Of a DNA stretch of 64,000 nt, positions 34,020-44,988 are shown piece after piece; positions within the stretch are counted from its first letter, which is position 1, and every line of letters starts with the position of its first letter. The translations under genes and the position numbers were made by a program. The notes beneath the pieces were generated by a model. It saw only the letters and a list, made by a program, of their open reading frames with translations, searched no databases and was not told where the DNA came from. This DNA comes from Hysterangium stoloniferum (Eukaryota > Basidiomycota > Agaricomycetes > Hysterangiales > Hysterangiaceae): the NCBI GenBank assembly GCA_015178975.1, contig WHVD01000223.1:1-64000 (forward strand), written 5' to 3'.

Positions 34020-37000
34020 CTCCGCGCATTCAAGAGTTTACTCACCTCAATGCATCCACTCTTTCACATTCTGATTCATTTTTTGTTAAACTTATGTCTA
34101 ATATGATTCCGAAATTCATTTTTTCAGCTCTCATAGATTCCGGCTTGACTCATTGTTTTTTAGATACAAAATTCACACAAAAAAATTCTTTGTCAACTTA
34201 TTCGATAAATCCCGTCGCACTCCACCTCTTCGATGGCACAAGTAATTCAGTTGTTACCCAAGCTTGTGATTTACCCATCAGTTTCCCTTGTGGAACATCT
34301 CAATTGGTCACTTTCTATGTGACCCAGTTAGACTCAAGTTGCTTGGTGGTCCTAGGACATAACTGGCTTACCCGCTACAATCCGTTGATTGACTGGATAG
34401 CTAACAGTATAACATTCCAGACTCCCACGGCAGCCGAGGAAACTGCACCTGTCTCGGCCTCCATGGCACCCATGGCCTTCCTGGCACCTGCAGTCTCGAG
34501 GACTCCTGTGATCCCTACGGCACCAATAGCTTCCCCGGAACCCACGGCACCTCCGTCCATTTCTCTGATTAATGCTGCAGCTTTTATTAGGGCTTCAAAA
34601 ATGGATGGGTCCCAGGCATTCACTATCAAATTAAAAATTGATGAAGCAACTGGACGTTTTTCAACCCGGTATCTGAATCTGAGCAAGCCGCTGACCTAGA
34701 AGGCATCCCGGAGAAATATCATGACTTCGCGGATGTTTTTAGCAAGCAGAAAGCTGACCGGCTTCCGCCTCACAGAGAATATGACTTAGAAATCGATCTT
34801 GAAGATGGTGCCCAGCCACCCCTAGGACATATTTACCCGCTCTCATCCACAGAATGTTCTGTGATCCACAATTTCCTGGATGAACATTTGTCCATAGGTT
34901 TTATCTGACCCTCAAAGTCTCCATTTGGAGCACCCATTCTGTTTGTCAGAAAAAAGGATGGATCCCTTTGACTATGTGTTGATTTTAGAGGACTCGATGC
35001 TGTCACCAAGAAGGATAAATATCCACTCCCACTTATATCTGATCTGCTCGATGCTCCATAGAATGCCCGGATTTACACCAAAATAAATCTCAAACACACC
35101 TATAATTTGGTCTGGATTGCCACGGGCGACGAATGGAAAATCACTTTTAGAACCCGTTATGGGGCCTTCGAGTGGTTGGTGATCCCCTTTGGACTCACCA
35201 ATGCTCCATCTGTTTTTCAGCATTTTATCAACAACATTTTCTCCAACATGCTCGATGTATGTGTCATTGTTTACTTGGACGACATTCTTATCTACTCTGA
35301 GAATCCCGCAGAACACGACAAACAAGTCCGTGAAGTTCTCCGGAGGCTCAGACAACATGGTTTATTCGCAAATGGTAAAAAATGTACTTTTGACATGGAC
35401 TCCATGGAGTACCTAGGTTTCATGATGGGACCCGATGGACTCCAAATGGATGAAACTAAAGTGCAAGTCATCAAAGATTGGCCTGAACCCCGAAAAGTTA
35501 AAGATATACAATCCTTCCTCGGCTTTGCCAATTTTTACTGACGTTTTATCCTTGGATATTCTGACATCACGGTACCCCTTACCCGTCTTACGCGTAAGGG
35601 TACTCCGTGGAATTTTAACGATAAGTGTCAAAAAGCTTTCAATTTTTTGAAAAATTCTTTTTCTACAGCTCCTATTCTGTTGCATTGGAAACCGGACTTC
35701 CCGCTCATTGTTGAAATGGACACCTCGGATTATGCACTTGGAGCCATTTTGTCTATCCAGGACTCCAACGGAGAAGTCCACCCCAGGGCGTTTCTGTCCC
35801 AGACTTTTACCGGAGCAGAGCTCAACTACGACGTTCATGATAAAGAACTTCTGGCAATCTTTTCAGCCTTCAAAGTGTGGCGACACTATTTGGAAGGTTC
35901 AGGAGCTCCTATTGATGTTGTAACAGATCACAAAAACCTGGAATACTTTTCTACCACAAAACCTTTGACCTGCCGGCAGGCCCGCTGGTCTGAATATCTA
36001 TTTGCTTTCAACATGATTATCTGCTTTCGACCCAGCCGTCTCGGCGGCAAACCCAACGCTTTAACTAGACGATGGGACATCTATCCTAAAGAGGGGAGCA
36101 ACGACTATGCAATGGTAAATCCGCACAACCTGAAACCTATTTTCACGAATCAACAACTTACCACATCGGTCCATGCAACTTTCCTCGTCAATCCCATTGT
36201 CCGTGGAATTATCATTATGGATATTGAGAAGTTACATCAAGATATTCTATCGGCAATTCCGCTAGACCCAGTTACTAAAGTTAACCTTGACAATCCTGTG
36301 AACCCCGATCAACCTCAGTGGTCTCTTGATCAACATGGTTTCATTAGACTTGACGATTGCATCTATGTACTGGACTCCAACAGTGTCAGGGGACAATCCT
36401 AAGTTTTCCATTTTCTCTGACTCTCCTTAATATAGTTCATAAGTAAAGACTGAGAGGGGCACCTTGTTGTTATCACATTTTCAAACTCAGCTGCACCTTT
36501 AGTTAGTCACCCACTAGCCGAGGATTCCTTAGACTTTTCTCTTCGGATTTCCTCTGCTAGGTAAGTAATATTGTATTCTACATGTATGTAATTAGATAGG
36601 TATAAACTCACTTCGGATTTCCTCTGCTAGGACCCCAACTCAGTCATAGTGTGAGTTAGTGCGGTCTAGAGAGTCGCCCTTACAAACAGCGTCCGCCTCA
36701 GGATCCTTCAATACAAACATGATCATCCACTCTCAGGACATTTCGGGTACAACAAAACTCTATCATTAATAAGAAGAGAATATACTTGGCCTGGACTCTG
36801 TGGATTTGTTAAGCACTATTGTAAATCTTGCACTACTTGTCCCCGCTCGAAATCTCAGTGACACAAGCCATACGGCCTTTTGAAACAACTCCCGGTACCG
36901 GAACACCCATGGAATTCTATCTCTATGGATTTCATTGAACACCTACCGGATTCCGAAGACTTTTCTGCTATTCTAGTCGTTGTTGACAGATTCTCAAAAC

Positions 37001-37830
37001 AAGGTATATTCATCCCTACATATGACACAATTACGTCCATGCAGTTAGCGGAACCTTTCATTATCCACATATTTTCCAAGCACGGAGTTCCATTCCACGT
37101 GACTTCCAATTGAGGATCAGAGTTCATGTCTCACTTCTTTAGATCCCTCAGAAAATCCTTGGACATGACATTACATTTCACGTCCGGACATCATCTGGAA
37201 GGTGACGGACAAACCGAACATGTCAACGAGACATTGGAACAATACCTCCGCGTATATTGCAACTATCAACAGGACAATTGGAAATCCTTGTTACCACTTG
37301 CAGAGTTTGCTTACAACAATGCACCTTTGGCCACTACTGGCGTTTCCCCATTCTTTGCAAATAAAGGATATAATCCAAATATTACAGTACATCCAGAATG
37401 AAATCTCGCCTCTGTTCACGCTCAAGAGTTCACCACGGACCTCCACAAGCTCCACGAGGAACTCTGGACTGCAATATTGTCCGCCCAAGAGCAATACCAA
37501 CATTCAGTGGACAAACACCGGATCCTGCCACCCAACTTCAAGATTGGTGACCACGTTTATGTCAAAGCTCAATTCTTCCGGACTACCCATCCATCAAAGA
37601 AGCTTGCTGAAAAATATTTAGGTCCTTTTGAAATTATCACACAAGTAGGTTCAGTCTCTTGGACTCTACGGCTTCCGGATAGCATGCGCGCAACACATTT
37701 TGGGCTTCTATGCCCTCGGCGATCTGTCCCAAGGCTTCCTCCAGACTGGAGTACCCATCTGACCTGCCATTCTCCCGTGAACCAGACCCCACAGCCTGCT
37801 CGTGAACAAGCGAGCACCTCACCTTGAGGT
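34020..37830 (+). pseudogene. pol region of element F (PR, RT, RNase H, IN, GPY/F)
   Basis: The protease has ALIDSGLTHCFLD with a canonical DSG. RT has VDFRGLDAVTKKDKYPLP, WLVIPFGLTNAPSVFQ and the catalytic IVYLDDILIYSE. RNase H has VEMDTSDYALGAIL and VVTDHKNLEYF. Integrase has ISMDFIEHLPDS, LVVVDRFSKQ and LEGDGQTEHVNETLEQYLR. A GPY/F module follows (EKYLGPFEIITQVG). No clear chromodomain follows. Its end overlaps the last exon of the antisense gene. Broken. Confidence 0.88.
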
Positions 37831-38440
37831 GCGCGCACTGGTAACACCCTGGGCCCCGGCCGGACTTCTGATTGCACTCAGTGTTCCGGTCATTACAACT
37901 GGAACACCGCGGGTCATTCCGAGCCGGTAGGCGGACTGGTGCCGCCTTCCTTGCTTTCTGTTGATACGGTTAGCTCCACAGTATACCCACGGACCCGAGA
38001 CTCACCTTGTTGGGGCTTTCTGGCTCCCCCTCAGACTTCGACTCGACTTCTGCCGCCTTGCACTGAAAATGCCAAGTCAAAAAAAAAGCGACAAGTTGAA
38101 TTATGGGACTTACCTTTCCTGCAACAACTGCAGCTCTATCCACGGCCACCCAGGCTTTCTCTGCCACCACCCTGGCCTTCTCCACAGCCACCCACGCAGC
38201 CTCCTCCTCCTCCCTCTGCTTCTGCCTCGCAGCCTCTTCCTCCACGGCCACGGCCGCCTGGTATTCCCTATTCAGGGCCTCCTTGACCTCCCGGGCTTCT
38301 CGCTCTGCCTCTTCTCGCTGTCGATGTTGCTCATCCTGCTGCACCAAGATTTGGGCAGTGGAGAGCAGTGCCCGGTACTGACTGCCCATGGAGGGCCTGG
38401 CGGTTGGCATAGGCTTGCCCAGCGTGGGCTTTGGTCCCAT
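37637..38440 (-). CDS. Antisense spliced gene inside element F: coiled-coil Zn2Cys6 zinc-cluster protein
   Basis: A three-exon minus-strand gene that looks whole. Proposed exons are 38,440-38,114 (109 codons), 38,062-38,006 (19 codons) and 37,957-37,637 (106 codons plus stop), 234 residues. Both introns are canonical (GTAAGT...CAG, 51 bp; GTGAGT...CAG, 48 bp) and phase 0. The N-terminus (MGPKPTLGKPMPTARPSMGS) leads into a long charged coiled coil rich in Glu, Ala, Arg and Gln. The C-terminal part has a C-x2-C-x6-C-x9-C-x2-C-x6-C cluster, which fits the fungal Gal4-type Zn2Cys6 spacing and suggests a nuclear DNA-binding protein. It lies between pol and the 3' LTR, on the opposite strand, with its last exon overlapping the pol 3' end. 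Whether it is a captured host gene or an element-specific regulator is unknown. Splicing and function are inferred from sequence only. Confidence 0.75.
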
Positions 38441-38650
38441 GTTATCAATGATGGGGATAATAAAGAAGAAGAAATTTCTATTTTTTCAAATTTATATATA
38501 GGCTCATCGTGTTTGAACCTTACCTTCCAGATCACATGACTCTTTGAGACATACGTGTAACTGACATGACTTTTGACACATGCGCGTAGCTGACAAGAAC
38601 CTTATCTGGGTCTAGAGCCTCTTTGGGACTTCGGCATAAAGGGAGGGTAC
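38441..38650 (-). promoter_or_regulatory. Likely 5' flank of the antisense gene
   Basis: About 210 bp between the antisense ATG and the element F polypurine tract. AT-rich pieces near 38,455-38,515, including TTTATATATAGG, could serve as a minus-strand promoter; this is inference from position. Confidence 0.35.
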
Positions 38651-39669
38651 TGTTACGACCGGACAATCCCGCCGGACTCCGGGCACTAACCCGTACACCC
38701 CCACATGCTACAAGCACCAATTGTCTGTTTATAGGATTTCCCACCCGGACTCCGTTACGTCAAGACTTGTTACTTTCGACCTCATTACGACACATATCAG
38801 TCACCGGACTTCCCCCGGACTCTGTCTCTGTCTATGTCCATCTTCGTCCCATGCATCAGTCACCGGACCCCACTCAGAATCCCGTCACCGCTCTAATTGA
38901 GCCCCATTCCCATTTTAGTCAAATGACCTGTCACGATTTAGGACTCCGCTCCCGCTCCATTTCCCGTTATGGGTTATGCTTTGTGACAATTTGGACTCCA
39001 CTCCGTTCCGTCCCGTTCCTAACACCAATTTGGTGTTTACTATTCCCGTTTTATGTTTTGTTAGTTTCATTTCATCATTACTGGATTTGGTATGTCATTC
39101 ACTCCATGGTCTATATAAACTGGCAGATGTTGTACATACAATCCAGTCAGAAAATTAGCTTAGATTCCCCCCAGTAATCTAATAACATTTTCCACTCTAA
39201 ACCCTTGCTTGATTCACATCGCTTTCACTAGTCAGAGCCCATGGGCTCTGGCGCATCTATCTCTCTCAACTATCTCGACTTACAACCCACAACCTCCGAC
39301 TTACAACCCACAACCTCCGACTTACAACCCACAACCTCCGACTTACAACCCACAACCTCCGACTTACAACCCACAACCTCCGACTTACAACCCACAACCT
39401 CCGACTTACAACCCACAACCTCCGACTTACAACCCACAACCTCCGACTTACAACCCACAACCTCCGACTTACAACCCACAACCCACAACCTCCGACCTAT
39501 GACCTACGACCCACGAACCCCACCCGGACTCCCCGGGATTCCCGTCTGTCTGTTTGAAATTGGACAACACGATCTAGTGAGGGCGCAGCCTATAAGCTGA
39601 AGCCAAGTCCTACCGGATATCCCGCGGGTTTCTCCAGAGACCCAGCCTGTGTGTGTATCCTACCTAACA
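38651..39669 (+). repeat. 3' LTR of element F
   Basis: 1,019 bp, TGTTACGACCGG...CCTAACA, about 95 bp longer than the 5' LTR, mostly from minisatellite length. It contains the group motif near 39,587 and the following hairpin around GGGTTTC. Confidence 0.93.
39276..39490 (+). repeat. 21-bp minisatellite in the element F 3' LTR
   Basis: About ten near-perfect head-to-tail units of CGACTTACAACCCACAACCT plus C. The unit length is a multiple of three, so long open frames cross it on both strands; these are by-products of the repeat. The 5' LTR holds fewer, diverged units. Confidence 0.95.
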
Positions 39670-39799
39670 AGTCGTCCCAACTGGTTAGAAGGAGAAAGAA
39701 AAGGCAAATAGGTAATTTGTAAGATGACTCACAGAGTAATAGAAAGCTTGAAGTAAAGTGGTGAAAAGAAAAGAAAAGATTAATTTCATGGTCCTTAGG

Positions 39800-40048
39800 C
39801 CGCATATATTCTGTTAAATTTTGAACAACACTTTGTACACTCTCAAAAGTGCTGGAGCATTTCTGAGGTTTGCACTATTCAACCAAGAGTCCTCTTCAGG
39901 TTTGTAACCTTTCCAGCATACCCTGAAGAGCACGTGATTTCATTGCTTTTGGTGTCCAATGATAGCTTCAACCTCATATTCCTCATGGTTTGACTTCAAC
40001 TCTCCAAGGTTCTCAAGTTGGGGTCTTGGACCGAGGTCGGAGGGAGAG
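39800..40048 (-). pseudogene. Chromodomain of the minus-strand chromovirus
   Basis: On the minus strand the frame gives HEEYEVEAIIGHQKQ and CWKGYKPEEDSWLN, then ALLRVYKVLFKI, closely matching the element 1 end. A family C LTR follows at 40,049. Confidence 0.8.
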
Positions 40049-40522
40049 TGTGAAGAGTGGTAGAAGTTCTGACTATTCTATATATGAAGAAATGAGTAGA
40101 AGAGGAGGAATCGACCTATTCAGTGTGATATGAGAGAAAGTGCGAGAGAGAGCACTAGATGATGCAGGAGTCAACGAGTGTGATGGATCGAGTGGAGGCC
40201 TCGACTGTTACAGTTTGAGGCCAGAAGTGTTAGATAGTTCAGATATTGCTACCTATGTGGTAGCCGACATGTTACCCTGATCACCACTCATAGTAGACCT
40301 AGTTTATGTCTCACAAGTGGTGGTTCTTGGGTAAAAGTGTGTCTGAGTTTCATTTGGTGCTGAGTGCACCCACAAGTATACACAATGCTTCGAACTAATG
40401 AAATGATGCAATATTCGAAGAATATAAAAGATAGAAAAATATGAATAGAATGTGTAAAATATAAATAAAATAAAAGGGGTGTTTTACCACAATGAAACTG
40501 TGGTAAAAGCATACTCCTCACA
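40049..40522 (-). repeat. Solo LTR, family C
   Basis: TGTGAAGAGTGG...CTCCTCACA, flanked by GAGAG and GAGGG (four of five positions match). A copy of 15,568-15,969. Confidence 0.85.
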
Positions 40523-40625
40523 GAGGGTCAATATTTCTGTAGGTGGTCCCGATTGATGACTGGATGCATCTGATACTCCAGGGGAATCATCACCTCCTAG
40601 AACTTGAGACATTCCTCTCAGGAAG
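40523..40625 (-). pseudogene. GPY/F-side fragment of the minus-strand chromovirus
   Basis: Spells a piece like YQMHPVINRDHLQKY, matching element 1 near 7,700. It is isolated between LTRs C and D. Confidence 0.75.
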
Positions 40626-41263
40626 TGTGAAGGGTATGCATATATGCATAATTGGACTAAGGAATAATAGTTGGATTATAGTACTTTATTATTTACTTTT
40701 TATTTTCTTCATTTACATTCTTTCTATATTTTGAGCATACCCTTATTTTGTAGTTCGAAGCTTTGTGTATACGTATGGGCGCTCTCAGCGCCAAACGATA
40801 GACACTTTTCACCCAGCAGACACCACCTCGTAAACGACCCAGACGTCGAATAGCGAGAGGTGTCAAGGGTAAAGTCTCAACTACCTATAAAGGTAGTGTT
40901 CTCTCGCATACTAACGTACTTTGAACTCGAACCGCAAAGGTCAAGTTCCCCTCTAAGGTCTTTGCGCTCATCGACACTATAGTCGACTCGCGCTACTATA
41001 TCTTTACTTTAGATATTCAGCTTCTCGTTGATTATCTATCTTACGTCTAGCTACGAGTTGTACTGTGAAGGTCAACTCTTTCCTTCTCTCATTCTAGCCA
41101 TCAAGAGCAACTGTACAGTTGCTCTTGTGATGCATAGCGTGTCTCCTTACTAGTACTGCCAGTCTAGTAATCTACGGTATTGTACTGTACGGTCAATACC
41201 TACTAATAGTAGTTGAATAAACACTATTCTTCGTATATAGAACGGTCAGAATCTATCGACTCA
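40626..41263 (+). repeat. Solo LTR, family D
   Basis: TGTGAAGGGTATGC... to near ATCGACTCA, with flanks GGAAG and GAAAG (four of five match). It contains a GGCGC/GCGCC hairpin near 40,779 and a perfect 26-nt palindrome at 41,102-41,127. Confidence 0.8.
41102..41127. repeat. Perfect 26-nt palindrome in LTR D
   Basis: CAAGAGCAACTGT followed directly by its exact inverse complement. An 18-nt perfect core recurs at 54,141-54,158, with decayed forms at 51,517-51,534 and 63,504-63,521. Confidence 0.85.
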
Positions 41264-42120
41264 GAAAGCTGGGGCATAGTTTGTGGAACTGTGAACAGTT
41301 GAATTGTACATGTGGACTACTACTTCAATCCATTGTGACCAGCTCTCCTTCACAGAAACACAATAGGCTCGAAGCATCTGTTCAATGGTAGCATTCATAT
41401 TCTCCATTTGTCCATCTGTCTGGGGATGATGAGCAGAAGACACAGTGAGGGTAGTACTGTAGATTTTGCAGACTTCCCTCCAAAACCTGCATGTCCATCT
41501 CTTATCCTGATCACAGATTATTCGAGAAGGCAGTCCAAAGGGGCTAGCTATCTTTTTGACAAATATTCATCTGAATCCTTCCACAGCGAGATTTGAGAAG
41601 GTGGGTATCGAGATGGCAAAATGAGTCAATTTATCCACAGCAATGAAGACAGCGGAATACAAGTCCTTTCCTGAATCGGGTAGTCCAGTGATCAAGTCAA
41701 TTGAAACCACTTTGAAGGGCCTAAATGGTATATCAGCAGGCCTGAGGGCCCCCTGACAAGCAGTGTGATCAACCTTGGTTTTTTGGCAAATATCACAAGT
41801 CTGTGCATATGATACACAGTCTTGCAGCATCCTCGGGCAGAAGAAGTGGTCCTTTATTAACTTGAACAGCCACTGACCTCCAGCATGTGCTCCTTTGAAA
41901 GGGTTGTCGTGTACCAGCTTTAAAATCGAGTTGGTCAAGGTACTGGGCATGCAGACTCGACTTTTCCAGTCCGATTCATGAAAGTACAGAAGTCCATTTG
42001 TTCCCACAAAGTAGTGAGAAGGGGTAATGACTGCATTGGGTGAAGGGGTATCGAAGGCATAGAGGCTCTTGAAGACCTCCAGGAATTTCTTCACATATCC
42101 CTCCTCAATACTGATTAGTA
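41264..42120 (-). pseudogene. Integrase region of the minus-strand chromovirus
   Basis: Zinc finger (GGQWLFKLIKDHFFCPRML with CDICQKTK), a core with VVSIDLITGLPDS and AVFIAVDKLTHF, and HHPQTDGQMENMNATIEQ, homologous to element 1. Broken. Confidence 0.85.
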
Positions 42121-42429
42121 ACTGAGGGTGACATGATGCAAGTCTGACCCGTCTTCCTGGTCATTTCTCGCTAAGTTATAGGAGTCCCATTCTGACTGTT
42201 GGACCTCCTGGGTCGCTCTGAAAGGTTCCATAAAATTGTCTATGATGAAAAAGACTGCTTTCTCAGCTGGTTTGTCCTTCCCTTGATTTTCCTCGGTACC
42301 CTTATCAAAGGAGGTCAAGGTGATAGCTGGCAAGTCATCTCTAATGGGGCTCACAAAGGCCGGGATTCGAGGGAGTCTGGATAGTGGGTTTATGTTGCTG
42401 TGAACTCTTTCTGCTTGATGTAAAATCTC

Positions 42430-43114
42430 AAGGCCTGGTAATGCAGCATATGTATATCACCCCCCATGCAGCTAGTCGGTGATTAGTGTTCTCATATGAT
42501 CTAGCCCATTGTAGAGCCACATGATCCGTAATAAGCAGGACATGTTCACCTTCAATGAATGGTTGAAAGTGGACTAGTCCTTCCTTTGCTACCTCCTGCT
42601 CAGTAGCGGAATAGTTACATTCAGCACTTTTCAGAGTGTGGCTCCAGTATGCAATGACCCATTCAACAGTAACTTCAGTTTCCTCAAAGGTGGGACCCCA
42701 CAAGTCCGACCACTCAATCTTGGGTTGTTTGGTTTTGTATTGATGAACAAAAGATGGCACGTCCTGCGATCGTTGAAGGCCAACTTGGCTTGGGCATAGA
42801 TTTTAGTGTCCTTTAAGTCTCCTAAAGCCATTTTCTGGACTTGTTGAAGACAACAGCCTAGAGTGAAATCCGAAGCATCCGTGTACAGCTGATAAGGCAT
42901 TCCACTGACTGGATGTCCCAATACCGGTGCTGAGCCCAGCATGGCCTTGACATCCTCATTGGCCCTGACATGTTCAGCAGTCCACGTCCAGGGTTTTCCC
43001 TTTTTTAGCAGAGTGAATAAAGGGGACACTGTCCATGAGTAAAAAGGTATATAAGCCGAAAAGTAAAGAACCATCCTGAAGAATCATTGCAGTTCAGAAA
43101 CTTTAGTGGGTTGG
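42430..43114 (-). pseudogene. RNase H and RT end of the minus-strand chromovirus
   Basis: YTDASDFTLGCCLQQ, TEQEVAKEGLVHFQPF, LLITDHVALQWARSYENT and the connection block VLYFSAYIPFYSW. A family F LTR cuts it at 43,115. Confidence 0.85.
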
Positions 43115-43928
43115 TGTTAGGATACGTACAGGGTGGGTCTCCGGAGAAACCCACGGGATATCCGGTAGGACTTGGCTTCAGCTTATAGGCTGCACTCTCA
43201 CTAGATCGTGTTGTCCAATTTCAGACAGGTGGACGGGAATCCCGGGGAGTCCGGGCAGGGGTCATTGGTCGTGAGTCGTAAGTTGGAGGTCGTGGGTCGT
43301 GAGTTGAGACTGGTGAGAGAGATAGATACACCGGAGCCCGTGGGCTCTGACTAGTGCGAGCAGTGTGAATCAAGCAAGGGTTTAGAGCGGAAAATGGATT
43401 AGATTACTGGGGGGAATCTAAGCTAATTTTCTGACTGGATTGTATGTACAACATCTGCCAGTTTAAATAGACCGTGGAGTAAATGTCATACCGAATCCAG
43501 TAATAATGAAACGAAGTGAGCAAAACATAAAACAGAAATAATAAACACCAAATTGGTGTTAGGAACGGGACGGAATGGAGCGGAGTCCAAATCGTGACAA
43601 AGCATAACCCATAACGGGAAATGAAGCAGGAGCAGAGTCCAAATCGTGACAGGTCATTTGACTAAAATGGGAACGGGGCTCGATTAGAGCGGTGATGGGA
43701 TTCTGAGCGGGGTCCGGTGACTGATGCGTGGGATGAAGATGGACATAGACAGAGACGGAGTCCAGGGGAAGTCCAGTAACTGATATGTGACGTAATGAGG
43801 TTGAACGTAACAAGTCTTGACGTACGGAGTCTGGGTGGGAAATCCTATAAACAGACAATTGGTGTGTGTAGGGCATGGTGGCATACAGGTTAGTGCCCAG
43901 AGTCCAGTGGGATTGTCTGGTCGTAACA
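43115..43928 (-). repeat. Solo LTR, family F
   Basis: 814 bp, flanked by perfect GTTGG duplications (43,110-43,114; 43,929-43,933), inside RT. Confidence 0.92.
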
Positions 43929-44988
43929 GTTGGGCTAGTTCTAGTATGGCATGAACTTTCTCCTGGTGGGTCGAGAAACCCAATCTGGACACCTTATGGC
44001 CTAACAACAAGATTGAATTATATCCAATAAAACACTTTTTAGGAGAGAGAGTGATTCTGGCTGATGCGATAGCACTGAGCACTTGATTTAAATGAAGGAG
44101 GTGATCGTCCCAATTCTTAGAGAATATCACTATATTGTCAATGTATACCAGACAAACAATCCATAGATAAGGTGCCAAAACAGTTGGCATAACACGCTGA
44201 AACATAGAGGGGCCATTTCTGAGTCCGAACAGCATCCTTTTGAATTGCCACAGGTCTCTGTGAGATCTGAAGGTGGTTTTGGACTTATCATCCTCCAACA
44301 TTTCTAACTGGGTAAATCCTGCCAGTGCATTAAAGAAAGAGAGGATGTTTGACCCTGACAACACTTGCATGCTCTCTGATCGGTGTGGTAAGGGAAATTC
44401 ATCTGGAATGGTAAGGTGGTTGAGCTTTTGGTAATCAATAACCACTCATGGTTTACCATTGCAATATACTACAAAGGCTGGTGCCCCCCAAGGACTTTTA
44501 GACAGCTCGATGACACCCTGTTTGAACCAGGTGTCCATCTGCTCATCTATAACTCTCCTGTTGGTGGGGGAGGATGAGAACATAGGCATTGAGATGGGCT
44601 GAGCACCCTCTTTCAGAGGGACAGGAAGCCTGCAGTCCACTTGTCCCAACCTTCTGTCAGCCCCGAAAGCCTTAACATTCTCAGTCAGTACTGATCTGAG
44701 GCATGGCAGGACTTCAGTTGGTATATCTGGTCCCAGATTGACTAGCTTATGGAGGTCCTCCGAAGCAAGCTTCTTGTTTTCAGCCACAGTGGCTGTTTTG
44801 GGACTGGATGGTTTGAAGTCATCTGCAAGCTCCAGCTCAGCAAGTGGTGTAGGCATTTCTGAGGCAAACTGGCAATCCTCTTCGAGCTGAGAGAAAATTT
44901 CGATAAGATGCATGATCTTGGTCGCATTTGCCACCATTAAATTCCTCTCTGTGAGTGAACTGGGTTTCAGGGCCCAACAGGTGGGGTC
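43929..44988 (-). pseudogene. RT core of the minus-strand chromovirus
   Basis: DLHKLVNLGPDIPTEV, GVIELSKSPWGAPAFVV, VIDYQKLNHLTIPDEFPLP, FNALAGFTQLEM and CLVYIDNIVIFSK. It has the same YIDN catalytic variant as element 1, so the variant is a family trait. Confidence 0.88.

Larger units (their letters stand above)
31725..39669 (+). mobile_element. Ty3/Gypsy element F, complete boundaries
   Basis: 7,945 bp with LTRs at 31,725-32,648 and 38,651-39,669, flanked by perfect AGTCG duplications (31,720-31,724 and 39,670-39,674). Order: LTR, gag, protease, RT, RNase H, integrase, GPY/F, then a spliced antisense gene, polypurine tract (AAAGGGAGGGTAC) and LTR. The LTRs are similar apart from transitions, many at CpG, and a minisatellite length difference, so it is moderately young. 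The sense coding part is broken, by about ten interruptions. The LTR family is the commonest in the window, with several solo copies. Confidence 0.93.

Noticed and set aside
39209-39600. Long open frames on both strands with repeated YNPQPPT-like and WVVSRRL-like units
   Set aside because: They are created by the 21-bp minisatellite, whose unit is a multiple of three; they lie inside an LTR.
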